DNA of 37,437 nt from JADJNW01 sp033761835 (GCA_033761835.1 JANRME010000182.1:1-37437), one strand, 5' to 3'. Numbered from the stretch's first letter, positions 14,100-21,680 are shown. Numbers and translations: made by a program. The notes: generated by a model not told the origin, from the sequence alone.

Positions 14100-14933
14100 T
14101 TAAGCCTGATTAGACTTGCGTTTTGAAATAATTAGCTTCGTAGAATGCTTCTTATTATTGCGCGTCTTCTGACCTTTTGCAAAAATACCTGTACGCGATA
14201 CCGGGTGCCCGCCAGATGCTCTACCTTCACCACCACCCATCGGGTGATCCACTGGGTTCATCGCTACCCCTCTTACGCGTGGGCGCTTGCCCAACCAGCG
14301 CTTTCTACCAGCTTTACCCAAAGATTGCAAACCGTGATCAGGATTGGAAGAAGTTCCCATCGTCGCCTTGCAGGTTAAGAGGATACGACGCACCTCACCC
14401 GAAGGCAATTTCACAACCGCGTATTTGCCTTCACGTCCAGTCAAAATCGCCGAAACCCCAGCGCTACGCACCAATGCTGCGCCTTTGCCTGGCTGCATTT
14501 CGATAGCAAAAATCTCAGCCCCCAGCGGCACATCTCGCAAGAAAAGTGCATTTCCCACCGTTGGTGTAGCACCATCGCCCGACATCACAGTAGCCCCTAC
14601 TTGCAATCCATTCGGTGCAATGATGTAGCGTTTTTCGCCATCTTGATATTCCAAAAGCGCAATGTATGCAGTACGGTTAGGGTCATATTCAATCGTCTTC
14701 ACCGTTGCTGGAATACCATCTTTATTGCGTTTGAAATCAATCACCCGATACCGACGCTTGTGTCCACCGCCACGCTGGCGCATAGTGCGATGGCCGCTAC
14801 TATTTCGTCCGCCAGTTTTCTTGATCGGCGATAACAGGCTCTTTTCCGGAGTATCAGTCGTAACTTCCGTAAACGCATTGCCGATTCTGAATCGGGTACC
14901 TGCTGTGATCGGATTATATTTTTTAACTGCCAT
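14100..14933 (-). CDS. rplB: 50S ribosomal protein L2
   Basis: L2 is a primary 23S rRNA-binding protein near the peptidyl-transferase centre and forms a bridge to the small subunit. The 277-residue length is typical. Signatures include GGRNSSGHRTMRQRGGGHKR, the central OB/SH3-like region and the C-terminal loop RVRGVAMNPVDHPMGGGEGR. In that loop the motif reads DHPMGGGEG where proteobacteria have DHPHGGGEG; from memory this is common in Bacteroidota. Neighbours are rplW (79 bases upstream) and rpsS. Confidence 0.98.
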   Translation of the reverse strand: MAVKKYNPITAGTRFRIGNAFTEVTTDTPEKSLLSPIKKTGGRNSSGHRTMRQRGGGHKRRYRVIDFKRNKDGIPATVKTIEYDPNRTAYIALLEYQDGEKRYIIAPNGLQVGATVMSGDGATPTVGNALFLRDVPLGAEIFAIEMQPGKGAALVRSAGVSAILTGREGKYAVVKLPSGEVRRILLTCKATMGTSSNPDHGLQSLGKAGRKRWLGKRPRVRGVAMNPVDHPMGGGEGRASGGHPVSRTGIFAKGQKTRNNKKHSTKLIISKRKSNQA

Positions 14934-14967
14934 TTCAGTAAAATTTCAGTTTCTAAATCAATTTACT

Positions 14968-15009
14968 GAAGTCAAAAGTCTGACCTCTGACATCTGTATG
15001 CCTGACTTC
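14968..15009. repeat. Heptad array (GAAGTCA to TGACTTC) between rplW and rplB
   Basis: Six 7-base units run without a break: GAAGTCA (14968-14974), AAAGTCT, GACCTCT, GACATCT, GTATGCC and TGACTTC (15003-15009). The first and last units are exact reverse complements, so the array is bounded by an inverted pair. Confidence 0.65.
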
Positions 15010-15012
15010 CCA

Positions 15013-15309
15013 TTAAATATCACCAAAGAAGTCAATTTCTTCCCCTTCTATCAACGTCACGATTGCTTTTTTGAAAGCCGGTTTCCGTCCGCGCAAGATA
15101 CCGGTTTTGGTCATACGGCTTTTTAGTTTTGCCGGCATTACTAATGTGTTGACAGATTCCACATTGACATTGTATCTGCCTTCCACCGCCTTTTTGATCT
15201 CAATTTTATTTGCCTTCCTATCTACAACAAAGCTATATTGCTGAAGCTTTTCAGACAGTTGATCCGCTTTTTCTGTGATAATGGGTCGTATGAGAATTGT
15301 CTTTGCCAT
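15013..15309 (-). CDS. rplW: 50S ribosomal protein L23
   Basis: L23 lies at the tunnel exit and is the docking site for trigger factor and SRP. The 98-residue protein begins MAKTILIRPIITEKADQLS and contains SFVVDRKANKIEIKKAVEGRY and the loop KSRMTKTGILRGRKPAFKKAIVTL in two parts, both diagnostic. It ends EEIDFFGDI. It is 20 bases behind rplD, consistent with close translation in series. Confidence 0.98.
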   Translation of the reverse strand: MAKTILIRPIITEKADQLSEKLQQYSFVVDRKANKIEIKKAVEGRYNVNVESVNTLVMPAKLKSRMTKTGILRGRKPAFKKAIVTLIEGEEIDFFGDI

Positions 15310-15329
15310 TGTTCATCTATTGGCTTTGC

Positions 15330-15956
15330 TTATGCAAAAGTTTCCTTAATTTTTTCTATCGAGCCTTCCGACAAAATCAGCGTATTTGCGTGTAAAATCT
15401 GGTACGTATTCAAATCGCTGGCACGAGTAATTGCTGCTTTTGGAAGATTGCGCACCGACAACAACACCTCTTTCTCATGATCTGGTGTTACAAACAAAGT
15501 CTTTTTCCCTTCCAATTTCAAGCATCTCAAAATATCAACGTATTTTTTGGTCTTAGGTGCATCGAAAGAGAAATCTTCGACCACCACAATGCTTTCGTTT
15601 TGGGCTTTGCTCGCCAACGCCGATTTTCTTGCCAACGCTTTCACTTTCTTATTTAACTTCTGGCTATAATCGCGTGGTTTAGGTCCGAAAACACGACCAC
15701 CACCATGATACAAAGGGTTTTTAATATCGCCTTTACGCGATCCACCTGTACCTTTCTGGCGATGCAATTTCCTGGTAGAGCCTGTAATTTCGCTGCGCTC
15801 CTTTGACTTATGTGTACCTTGACGCTGATTCGCCAGATATTGCTTCACCGAAAGGTAAACCGAATGCTCGTTCGGTTCAATGCCGAAAATGTCATCCGGT
15901 AATTCCACCGTTCTGCCGGTTTTTTCTCCCTGGATATTGAAAACTTCGACTTTCAT
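15330..15956 (-). CDS. rplD: 50S ribosomal protein L4
   Basis: L4 is an early assembly protein whose loop reaches the exit tunnel; in proteobacteria it also represses the S10 operon. The 208-residue protein starts MKVEVFNIQGEKTGRTVELP and has the tunnel-loop signature RQKGTGGSRKGDIKNPLYHG plus GGGRVFGPKPRDYSQKLNKK. It lies 44 bases behind rplC and 20 bases ahead of rplW. Confidence 0.98.
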   Translation of the reverse strand: MKVEVFNIQGEKTGRTVELPDDIFGIEPNEHSVYLSVKQYLANQRQGTHKSKERSEITGSTRKLHRQKGTGGSRKGDIKNPLYHGGGRVFGPKPRDYSQKLNKKVKALARKSALASKAQNESIVVVEDFSFDAPKTKKYVDILRCLKLEGKKTLFVTPDHEKEVLLSVRNLPKAAITRASDLNTYQILHANTLILSEGSIEKIKETFA

Positions 15957-15973
15957 TTTATATCCTAATTTAA

Positions 15974-15991
15974 GTTCAAATTAATTTGAAC
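15974..15991. repeat. Perfect 18-base palindrome between rplC and rplD
   Basis: GTTCAAATTAATTTGAAC equals its own reverse complement over all 18 bases. It takes up nearly half of the 44-base rplC-rplD spacer and lies 18 bases upstream of the rplD ATG. It could fold as a short hairpin or act as a dimer-protein site; it may also be the shortest relic of the word arrays. Confidence 0.75.
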
Positions 15992-16000
15992 CTGTTAATA

Positions 16001-16636
16001 TTAGCGTTTTGGCTTTTTCTCCAAAATCACAATCGCTCCGTTATGACCAGGAACTGCACCTTTGACCAGAAGCAAATTGCGTTCTGGCAATATTTTCACG
16101 ATCTGAAGGTTTCTAACTTTTATTTGCGATCCTCCGTCACGCCCCCCCATTCGCAAACCTTTCACTACTTTGGATGGGAAAGAAGATGCGCCGATAGATC
16201 CGGGTGCGCGACCGCGATTGTGTTGACCGTGCGTTTGCATACCAACACCGCTAAAACCATGACGTTTTACAACACCCTGGAAGCCTTTACCTTTGGAAGT
16301 ACCCACAGCGTGTACTACATCGCCTTCCGCAAAAACTTCATCCACTTTCACTACGTCGCCCAGAGCCTTGTTTACTACATCAAAATCTCTGAACTCTGCT
16401 ACTTTTCTTTTTGGGCCAGTGCCCGCTTGCTTAAAATGCCCCTGGAGAGGTCTGGGTGTGTTTTTGGCTTTTGCATCACCAAATCCCAATTGAAGCGCGG
16501 AATAACCATCGTTTTCTTCGGTTTTCACCTGAGTAACCACACATGGTCCCGCTTCGATCACGGTGCAGGCAACATTACGACCTTTATCATCGTAAATGCT
16601 GGTCATACCAACTTTTTTGCCAATTAATCCGTTCAT
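16001..16636 (-). CDS. rplC: 50S ribosomal protein L3
   Basis: L3 nucleates large-subunit assembly and reaches toward the peptidyl-transferase centre. I start at 16636 (MNGLIGKKVGMTSIYDDKG), giving 211 residues; the frame extends upstream to 16720 but those 28 residues are not family-like. Signatures are GTSKGKGFQGVVKRHGFSG, THGQHNRGRAPGSIGASSFP and MGGRDGGSQIKVRNLQIV. It lies 139 bases behind rpsJ. Confidence 0.98.
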   Translation of the reverse strand: MNGLIGKKVGMTSIYDDKGRNVACTVIEAGPCVVTQVKTEENDGYSALQLGFGDAKAKNTPRPLQGHFKQAGTGPKRKVAEFRDFDVVNKALGDVVKVDEVFAEGDVVHAVGTSKGKGFQGVVKRHGFSGVGMQTHGQHNRGRAPGSIGASSFPSKVVKGLRMGGRDGGSQIKVRNLQIVKILPERNLLLVKGAVPGHNGAIVILEKKPKR

Positions 16637-16775
16637 CCGTTTTATATTTTGAAATCTTGGATTACCAATTCTACAAACTCTTTTCAAAGACACTCCTTCC
16701 ATTAAAGGCGAAAGGGACATCTCTTTCCAAAAAGAAAGATAAAATCAGAAACCCAAAAATCTGTTAGCCAAACAA

Positions 16776-17084
16776 TTAGGTCAACTTCACTTGAATATCC
16801 ACGCCACTCGGTAGCTCCAGTTTGGACAGGGCATCTACTGTCTTCTGGGTGGGCGTATAAATCTCAATGAGGCGCATATGGGTACGCAACTGGAACTGCT
16901 CCCGAGATTTTTTGTTGACGTGCGGAGAACGGAGCACCGTAAACACTTTCTTCTCAGTGGGCAGCGGAATCGGGCCAGTTACAACAGCACCACTATTGCG
17001 TACTGTTTTCACTATTTTCTCCGTTGATTTATCTACCAAATTATGGTCATAAGAACGGAGTTTGATTCTGATTTTCTGATTCAT
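16776..17084 (-). CDS. rpsJ: 30S ribosomal protein S10 (NusE)
   Basis: S10 sits in the head of the small subunit and also acts as NusE in transcription antitermination with NusB and NusG. The 102-residue protein begins MNQKIRIKLRSYDHNLVDKS and has the signature GAVVTGPIPLPTEKKVFTVL, RSPHVNKKSREQFQLRTH and RLIEIYTPTQKTVDALSKL. It follows fusA directly with an 82-base gap; tuf, found here in many bacteria, is absent. Confidence 0.98.
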   Translation of the reverse strand: MNQKIRIKLRSYDHNLVDKSTEKIVKTVRNSGAVVTGPIPLPTEKKVFTVLRSPHVNKKSREQFQLRTHMRLIEIYTPTQKTVDALSKLELPSGVDIQVKLT

Positions 17085-17104
17085 GCCTTTTATTAAAGTT
17101 TTAT

Positions 17105-17153
17105 GTTTAGGAGTTTAGAAGTTTAGCCTTTGCTGAAAACTCCTAAACTCCTC
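17105..17153. repeat. Inverted octad array (word GTTTAGNN) between fusA and rpsJ
   Basis: Left units GTTTAGGA (17105-17112), GTTTAGAA (17113-17120) and GTTTAGCC (17121-17128). Right units AACTCCTA (17138-17145) and AACTCCTC (17146-17153). TAGGAGTT occurs in the left arm at 17108-17115 and in exact reverse complement at 17138-17145. Confidence 0.7.
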
Positions 17154-17166
17154 AGCTTTTCAACGT

Positions 17167-19302
17167 TTAAACCTTTACTGTACCTTTTGATTTTTCAATC
17201 ACTTCGTTTGCAATATTAGCCGGAGCCGGTGCATAGTGTGAGAATTCCATCACAGAACTTGCACGGCCAGAAGTAATGGTACGCAACTGTGTTACATAAC
17301 CAAACATCTCTGCCAATGGCACATCAGCTTGAATCGCAACCGCACCGCCTGGGCGACCTTCTTGTCCTTTCGGCAACCCGCGCCGACGGTTCAAGTCACC
17401 AATTACAGGACCAACGTATTCTTCTGGTGTAATTACTTCCAACTTCATAATTGGCTCCATCAACACTGGATTACACTGTTTAGCAGCCACTCTAAAACCT
17501 TCTTTCGCGCACAATTCAAATGCAATTGGCTTAGAGTCAACCGCGTGCATAGAACCATCGTAAACTCTCACTTTCATTGCATCTATTTGGTATCCGGCTA
17601 GAATGCCATTGCTCATCATAGCGTTGAAGCCATCGAAGATCGGTTTTTGATAGTTTTTATCAATCGCACCTCCGACGATACCCCAAACAAACTGCAATTT
17701 CCGCTTACCACTCTTAAATTCTTCGCTATCAAGGAACTCCTGATCAGGAGGCCCAAGTTCGAATTCCATATCTGCAAACAAACCAGCACCACCTGTCTGC
17801 TTTTTCAAGCGTTCGCGATGAGCAACCTTTTTGGTCAATGCTTCTTTGTAATTTACTTGCGGCGCACCTTGATTACATTCTACTTTGAATTCACGACGCA
17901 GACGATCTACAATAATTTCCAGGTGCAATTCCCCCATACCACTGATGACCGTTTGATTCGTATCTTCATTATATTGTACACGGAAGGTCGGGTCTTCTTC
18001 AGCCAATTTTGCTAAGGCGTTACCCAGTTTATCTAAATCTTTCTGAGTTTTCGGTTCAATCGCCAAACCAATTACCGGCTCAGGGAAAACCATACTTTCG
18101 AGTACGATCGGGTGGTTAAGGTCACACAAAGTATCACCCGTTCGAATATCTTTAAACCCAACTGCAGCTGCGATGTCGCCCGCTTCTACCCGATCAATAG
18201 GGTTCTGTTTATTGGCGTGCATTTGATACAAACGCGAAATACGCTCTTTATTATCTGTACGCGCATTCAAGACATAAGAACCAGCATCCAAAGCGCCAGA
18301 ATAAACACGAATGAAGCACAAACGACCAACAAATGGGTCCGTGGCAATCTTGAACGCCAAAGCTGCAAACGGATCTTCTACCGTCGGGCGACGCATAATT
18401 TCTTTTTCCGTGTTCGGATCAGTACCTTTTACCGCTTCAATGTCAATTGGCGCAGGCAGATAGTAACAAACCGCATCCAAGCAAGCTTGTACGCCTTTAT
18501 TTTTGAAGGCCGAGCCACAAAGCACCGGTGTGATTTTCATATCAATCGTTGCCTTGCGAATGGCATTGCGAATTTCTGAAACCGTGATGGAATCTGGATC
18601 ATCAAAGAACTTTTCCATCAAAGTATCATCGTACTCGGCGATTGCTTCGATCAATTGCTCGCGCAGTTCTGCCACTTGATCTACCAAATCAGCAGGCATT
18701 GGGATAACTTCATAGGTCATACCCATATCTTGGTCATTCCAGACAATTGCTTGATTCATAACCAGATCTACAACCCCCTTGAAAGTCTCTTCTGCACCAA
18801 TCGGCACTTGCAATGCAATCGCATTCGCGCCCAGCTTTACCTTCATGTCTTTTACAACCTGAAAGTAATCCGCGCCCGAGCGATCCATTTTATTTACGAA
18901 AGCGATGCGAGGCACTTTGTAACCATCTGCTAAACGCCAGTTAGTCTCAGATTGTGGCTCAACGCCATCCACCGAACTGAACAAGAATACCAAACCATCC
19001 AATACACGCAAAGAGCGGTTTACCTCTACGGTAAAATCCACGTGACCCGGCGTATCGATGATGTTAAAATCGTATTTCTGACCTTCTATTTCCCAATTAC
19101 ACTTGGTAGCAGCCGAAGTAATTGTAATACCACGCTCTTGTTCCTGCTCCATCCAGTCCATCGTAGCTGCACCATCGTGTACTTCACCAATCTTGTGAGA
19201 CACCCCAGTATAATACAGAATACGTTCGGTGGTGGTGGTTTTCCCAGCATCAATATGCGCTGTAATTCCAATATTTCTTGTAAATCTTAAGTCCTTAGCC
19301 AT
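17167..19302 (-). CDS. fusA: Elongation factor G
   Basis: EF-G is the GTPase that drives translocation and, with RRF, ribosome recycling. At 711 residues it is slightly longer than the usual 692-704. The GTPase motifs are complete: AHIDAGKT (15-22), the switch region RGITITSAAT (57-66), DTPGH (83-87) and NKMD (137-140). Domain IV contains the YKEALTKKVAHRERLKKQTGG segment in two parts. The C-terminal domain V ends in GRASSVMEFSHYAPAPANIA. It follows rpsG after 127 bases in the str section. Confidence 0.98.
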   Translation of the reverse strand: MAKDLRFTRNIGITAHIDAGKTTTTERILYYTGVSHKIGEVHDGAATMDWMEQEQERGITITSAATKCNWEIEGQKYDFNIIDTPGHVDFTVEVNRSLRVLDGLVFLFSSVDGVEPQSETNWRLADGYKVPRIAFVNKMDRSGADYFQVVKDMKVKLGANAIALQVPIGAEETFKGVVDLVMNQAIVWNDQDMGMTYEVIPMPADLVDQVAELREQLIEAIAEYDDTLMEKFFDDPDSITVSEIRNAIRKATIDMKITPVLCGSAFKNKGVQACLDAVCYYLPAPIDIEAVKGTDPNTEKEIMRRPTVEDPFAALAFKIATDPFVGRLCFIRVYSGALDAGSYVLNARTDNKERISRLYQMHANKQNPIDRVEAGDIAAAVGFKDIRTGDTLCDLNHPIVLESMVFPEPVIGLAIEPKTQKDLDKLGNALAKLAEEDPTFRVQYNEDTNQTVISGMGELHLEIIVDRLRREFKVECNQGAPQVNYKEALTKKVAHRERLKKQTGGAGLFADMEFELGPPDQEFLDSEEFKSGKRKLQFVWGIVGGAIDKNYQKPIFDGFNAMMSNGILAGYQIDAMKVRVYDGSMHAVDSKPIAFELCAKEGFRVAAKQCNPVLMEPIMKLEVITPEEYVGPVIGDLNRRRGLPKGQEGRPGGAVAIQADVPLAEMFGYVTQLRTITSGRASSVMEFSHYAPAPANIANEVIEKSKGTVKV

Positions 19303-19343
19303 GAGACTATTACTTATGTGTTGTTTTTAAATTTGATTAAGAC

Positions 19344-19388
19344 CTTAGATCATTAGACGAAAGACTTTTGTAGAAGTCTAATCGAATC
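19344..19388. repeat. Inverted heptad array (word NTTAGAN) between rpsG and fusA
   Basis: Left units CTTAGAT (19344-19350), CATTAGA (19351-19357) and CGAAAGA (19358-19364). ATTAGAC at 19352-19358 has an exact inverted partner GTCTAAT at 19376-19382. The word matches the arrays at 69, 6989 and 11779. Confidence 0.6.
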
Positions 19389-19429
19389 TCCTCTGTTATG
19401 CCCTATTTGTCTAAATCACCTATGCGGTC

Positions 19430-19897
19430 TTATGCTTTAAAGTGCGCGAATGCACGGTTAGCTTCTGCCATTTTGTGCATATCTTCTTTACGCTTTACTG
19501 CTGAACCTTCTCCTTTACTTGCTGCAATGATTTCAGCAGCCAGGCGATCCGCCATGCCCTTGCCACTGCGCTCACGAGCGAAACGAATCAACCATTTCAT
19601 GCCAATAGATACCTTGCGCTTGGCGCGAATTTCAGTTGGAATCTGGAAAGTAGCACCGCCAATACGACGGCTGCGCACTTCTACCTGAGGCATCACATTA
19701 TTCAAAGCCTTTTTCCAAAGGCCGTGCTCGTCCTGCTTGGTTCTATCCTTTACCAAATCCATTGCCTCGTAGAATACAGTGAATGCCGTACCCTTCTTGC
19801 CTTGCCACATCATATTATTGACAAACTGCGTCACCATTGGGTCACCATATCTTGGGTCTGGCAATAATATCCTCGCTTTTGGTTTTCTTTTCCTCAT
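19430..19897 (-). CDS. rpsG: 30S ribosomal protein S7
   Basis: S7 nucleates the 3' domain of 16S rRNA and lies at the E site. The 155-residue protein begins MRKRKPKARILLPDPRYGDP and shows the signatures VTQFVNNMMWQGKKGTAFTV, NVMPQVEVRSRRIGGATFQIP and the ending KRKEDMHKMAEANRAFAHF. It lies 99 bases behind rpsL, a gap filled by the clearest word array of the window. Confidence 0.98.
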   Translation of the reverse strand: MRKRKPKARILLPDPRYGDPMVTQFVNNMMWQGKKGTAFTVFYEAMDLVKDRTKQDEHGLWKKALNNVMPQVEVRSRRIGGATFQIPTEIRAKRKVSIGMKWLIRFARERSGKGMADRLAAEIIAASKGEGSAVKRKEDMHKMAEANRAFAHFKA

Positions 19898-19905
19898 TTT
19901 TTATC

Positions 19906-19990
19906 GTGTTATGGTATTTTGGTGTTTTGGTGTTCTGGTGTTTGAGTCGTGAGGGACATTAACACTATAACGCCTTAACACTACAACACA
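19906..19990. repeat. Inverted octad array (word GTGTTNNN) between rpsL and rpsG, best example
   Basis: The left arm is five consecutive 8-base units at 19906-19913, 19914-19921, 19922-19929, 19930-19937 and 19938-19945 (GTGTTATG, GTATTTTG, GTGTTTTG, GTGTTCTG, GTGTTTGA). A 13-base spacer follows. The right arm is four units at 19959-19966, 19967-19974, 19975-19982 and 19983-19990 (TTAACACT, ATAACGCC, TTAACACT, ACAACACA), which read GTGTTNNN on the other strand. Register is perfect in both arms. Confidence 0.85.
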
Positions 19991-19996
19991 ATTATT

Positions 19997-20371
19997 TTAA
20001 GATTTAGGACGCTTCGTACCATATTGAGAACGACTCTTCTTGCGGTTGTTTACACCCTGCGTATCCAATGCGCCCCGCACAATCGTATAGCGCACACCCG
20101 GCAAATCCTTTACACGACCACCGCGCACCAATACAATTGAGTGTTCTTGTAAATTATGTCCTTCTCCTGGAATATAAGCGATTACTTCAATTTGATTCGT
20201 CAAACGTACTTTTGCCACTTTGCGCAATGCAGAGTTCGGTTTCTTAGGCGTTGTTGTATATACACGAGTGCATACGCCACGCTTCTGCGGGCAAGCATCA
20301 AGTGCACGCGACTTACTCTTGGTAATCACCTTTTCTCTTCCTTTGCGCACTAACTGATTAATAGTAGGCAT
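19997..20371 (-). CDS. rpsL: 30S ribosomal protein S12
   Basis: S12 sits at the decoding centre and controls accuracy. The 124-residue protein begins MPTINQLVRKGREKV and contains TTPKKPNSALRKVAKVRL and LVRGGRVKDLPGVRYTIVRG. Lys43/Lys44 and Lys88, the positions at which streptomycin-resistance substitutions occur, have the wild-type lysine. Asp89 is the residue that carries beta-methylthiolation in many bacteria. This is the first gene of the superoperon; a consensus promoter lies about 70 bases upstream. Confidence 0.98.
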   Translation of the reverse strand: MPTINQLVRKGREKVITKSKSRALDACPQKRGVCTRVYTTTPKKPNSALRKVAKVRLTNQIEVIAYIPGEGHNLQEHSIVLVRGGRVKDLPGVRYTIVRGALDTQGVNNRKKSRSQYGTKRPKS

Positions 20372-20438
20372 ATATTATCTTGATTAAACTTTTCGTATTT
20401 CAAACAATAAAAAATGCTGCCTTTTCAAAAAGCGATTG

Positions 20439-20469
20439 CAAAGGTATAGGTTTTTTGTACAATTACAAA
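20439..20469 (-). promoter_or_regulatory. Promoter of the str-S10-spc-alpha cluster
   Basis: On the minus strand, TTTG (20466-20469) is followed after exactly 19 bases by TACCTTTG (20439-20446). Both are full matches to the Bacteroidota -33/-7 consensus TTTG-N19-TAnnTTTG. The start would fall near 20432, leaving a leader of about 60 bases before rpsL. Confidence 0.85.
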
Positions 20470-20518
20470 AGTGTTTTTGAAAAAAGATTTTGTTTTTTTG
20501 TGAAAAGATTTTCAAATC

Positions 20519-21091
20519 ATGCAATCAGAGTCGCTACAACGCTTTTTCGCCCAAAATGGCTTTCTTGCCTCCGAGCAGAAAGACCTGCTGTATTTTTTCA
20601 AGCCCCAAGTATATGAGAAAGGTGCATATTTTGTAGAGGAAGGGCAGCGTAACCAATACCTCGGCTTTATTGAAAGCGGGGTTTTTCAATATTTTTTTAA
20701 TTTGGATGGCGATGAGATCACAACCTATGTGACCGGCAAAGGCGGTTTTGTAGCCTCCTTGCTGAGTTTCCTGCGCGATGTCCCTTCGCGTGAAACGATT
20801 CGAGCGATCACCGATAGCCAATTGTGGCTTATCCACAAAAATGCGTTAAAAGAACTATGCACCCGCATGGAAAAATTTCAACAATTTTATATCAATCTCC
20901 TTGAATATCAGATTGTTTGTATTGATAATAGCCGCTTTGACCTCATTACCCTGAATGCTGAACAACGCTACGAAAAAATCTTGCGCGAAGAACCCCACCT
21001 CCTGCAAGATATTCCGCTACAATACCTGGCTTCTACCCTCGGGATTACCCCGCGCCACTTGAGCCGCATCCGCAAAAATATGCGCTTATAA
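20519..21091 (+). CDS. Crp/Fnr family transcriptional regulator
   Basis: The 190-residue protein has a cyclic-nucleotide-binding-like beta barrel (about 8-110), a dimer helix (about 113-137) and a C-terminal winged helix-turn-helix whose recognition part reads YLASTLGITPRHLSRIRK (169-186). This is the common short Bacteroidota Crp/Fnr type. I do not see the Arg-Ser phosphate-binding pair of cAMP-binding Crp, nor an iron-sulfur cysteine set, so the signal is unknown. It is divergent from rpsL and begins the plus-strand group that includes a secreted protein, a membrane protein and a thioesterase; those are its most likely targets. Confidence 0.9.
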   Translation: MQSESLQRFFAQNGFLASEQKDLLYFFKPQVYEKGAYFVEEGQRNQYLGFIESGVFQYFFNLDGDEITTYVTGKGGFVASLLSFLRDVPSRETIRAITDSQLWLIHKNALKELCTRMEKFQQFYINLLEYQIVCIDNSRFDLITLNAEQRYEKILREEPHLLQDIPLQYLASTLGITPRHLSRIRKNMRL

Positions 21092-21121
21092 TCCTATTAG
21101 CCTATTTCATTTATAGACATT

Positions 21122-21158
21122 TGTCCAGTAGATTGACACCGCATCGCCTGCATCTTTG
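21122..21158 (+). promoter_or_regulatory. Possible operator and -7 element ahead of the secreted protein gene
   Basis: TGTC (21122-21125) and GACA (21135-21138) form a short dyad with 9 bases between. A -7-like CATCTTTG (21151-21158, one mismatch) lies 12 bases downstream, and no correctly spaced TTTG is present. A weak promoter next to a dyad is what an activator-dependent promoter would look like, and a Crp/Fnr gene lies just upstream. Confidence 0.3.
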
Positions 21159-21200
21159 CATTGTAAAAACAATTTTTCAATTCATTTTAAATTAAATACA

Positions 21201-21674
21201 ATGCAAAAGTTACTTTTTATCAGCTTGTTATTCCTTTCTGCGCAAGCAATGGCGCAAAGTAAATTCTCCAAACACGAATTCAGTATCAATGGCTTCCGCA
21301 ATCCTTCGGTGGGTTTGGAATATCGCTACAAATCCGTTTCTGTACACGCCGGTTATTATCCGACCATTATTTCGCAAGATGAGAATGACAAGGGCTTGAC
21401 GACCTCTTTCCTACGCACTGGCTTGAGTCTGTGGTTTTTACCAATTGGCAAAAAAGAAAATCCATCTTCGTTTTATGCCTCTGCTTCGTACTTGCGTGGA
21501 TTTGACCGCGAATATAAAGATGAAAATGCAGCAATGCTCGAAGCCGGTTTTCGCTGGATGATTTGGAAAGGTTTGAATGTGCGCATCGGCGCAGCGGTGT
21601 TAATGGCAAAGGATCGTCCTACTTATCTGAACCCAACTCCGGGTATCAGCTATTCTTTCTTTTCCAAAAATTAA
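21201..21674 (+). CDS. Small secreted or outer-membrane barrel-like protein, unknown function
   Basis: I start at 21201, where MQKLLFISLLFLSAQAMAQS is a clear signal peptide; the longer frame from 21156 would bury it. The mature part of about 138 residues has alternating polar and aromatic residues in short strands (LEYRYKSVSVHAGYYP, SFYASASYLRGFDREY, FRWMIWKGLNVRIGAA, GISYSFF), and ends in Phe-Phe-Ser-Lys-Asn. This suggests a small beta barrel or an outer-membrane-associated protein. I recognise no family. It lies 109 bases after the regulator and 6 bases before a membrane-protein gene, so the two are probably co-transcribed. Confidence 0.75.
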   Translation: MQKLLFISLLFLSAQAMAQSKFSKHEFSINGFRNPSVGLEYRYKSVSVHAGYYPTIISQDENDKGLTTSFLRTGLSLWFLPIGKKENPSSFYASASYLRGFDREYKDENAAMLEAGFRWMIWKGLNVRIGAAVLMAKDRPTYLNPTPGISYSFFSKN

Positions 21675-21680
21675 ATAAAA

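Noticed and set aside
16637..16775. Searched the 139-base rplC-rpsJ spacer for a word array.
   Set aside because: Only a weak CTTTC/GAAAG stem at about 16722-16737 is visible; no 7- or 8-base period stands out.
17085..17166. Looked for tuf or a remnant between fusA and rpsJ.
   Set aside because: The 82-base gap contains only the octad array; tuf must be elsewhere, as is common in Bacteroidota.
19906..19990. The periodic array could be taken for a CRISPR.
   Set aside because: Units are 7-9 bases with no unique spacers of 26-40 bases, the arms are inverted, and no cas gene is in the window.
21156..21200. Upstream in-frame ATG for the secreted protein.
   Set aside because: It would place 15 polar residues before a good signal peptide and lies around the predicted transcription start.
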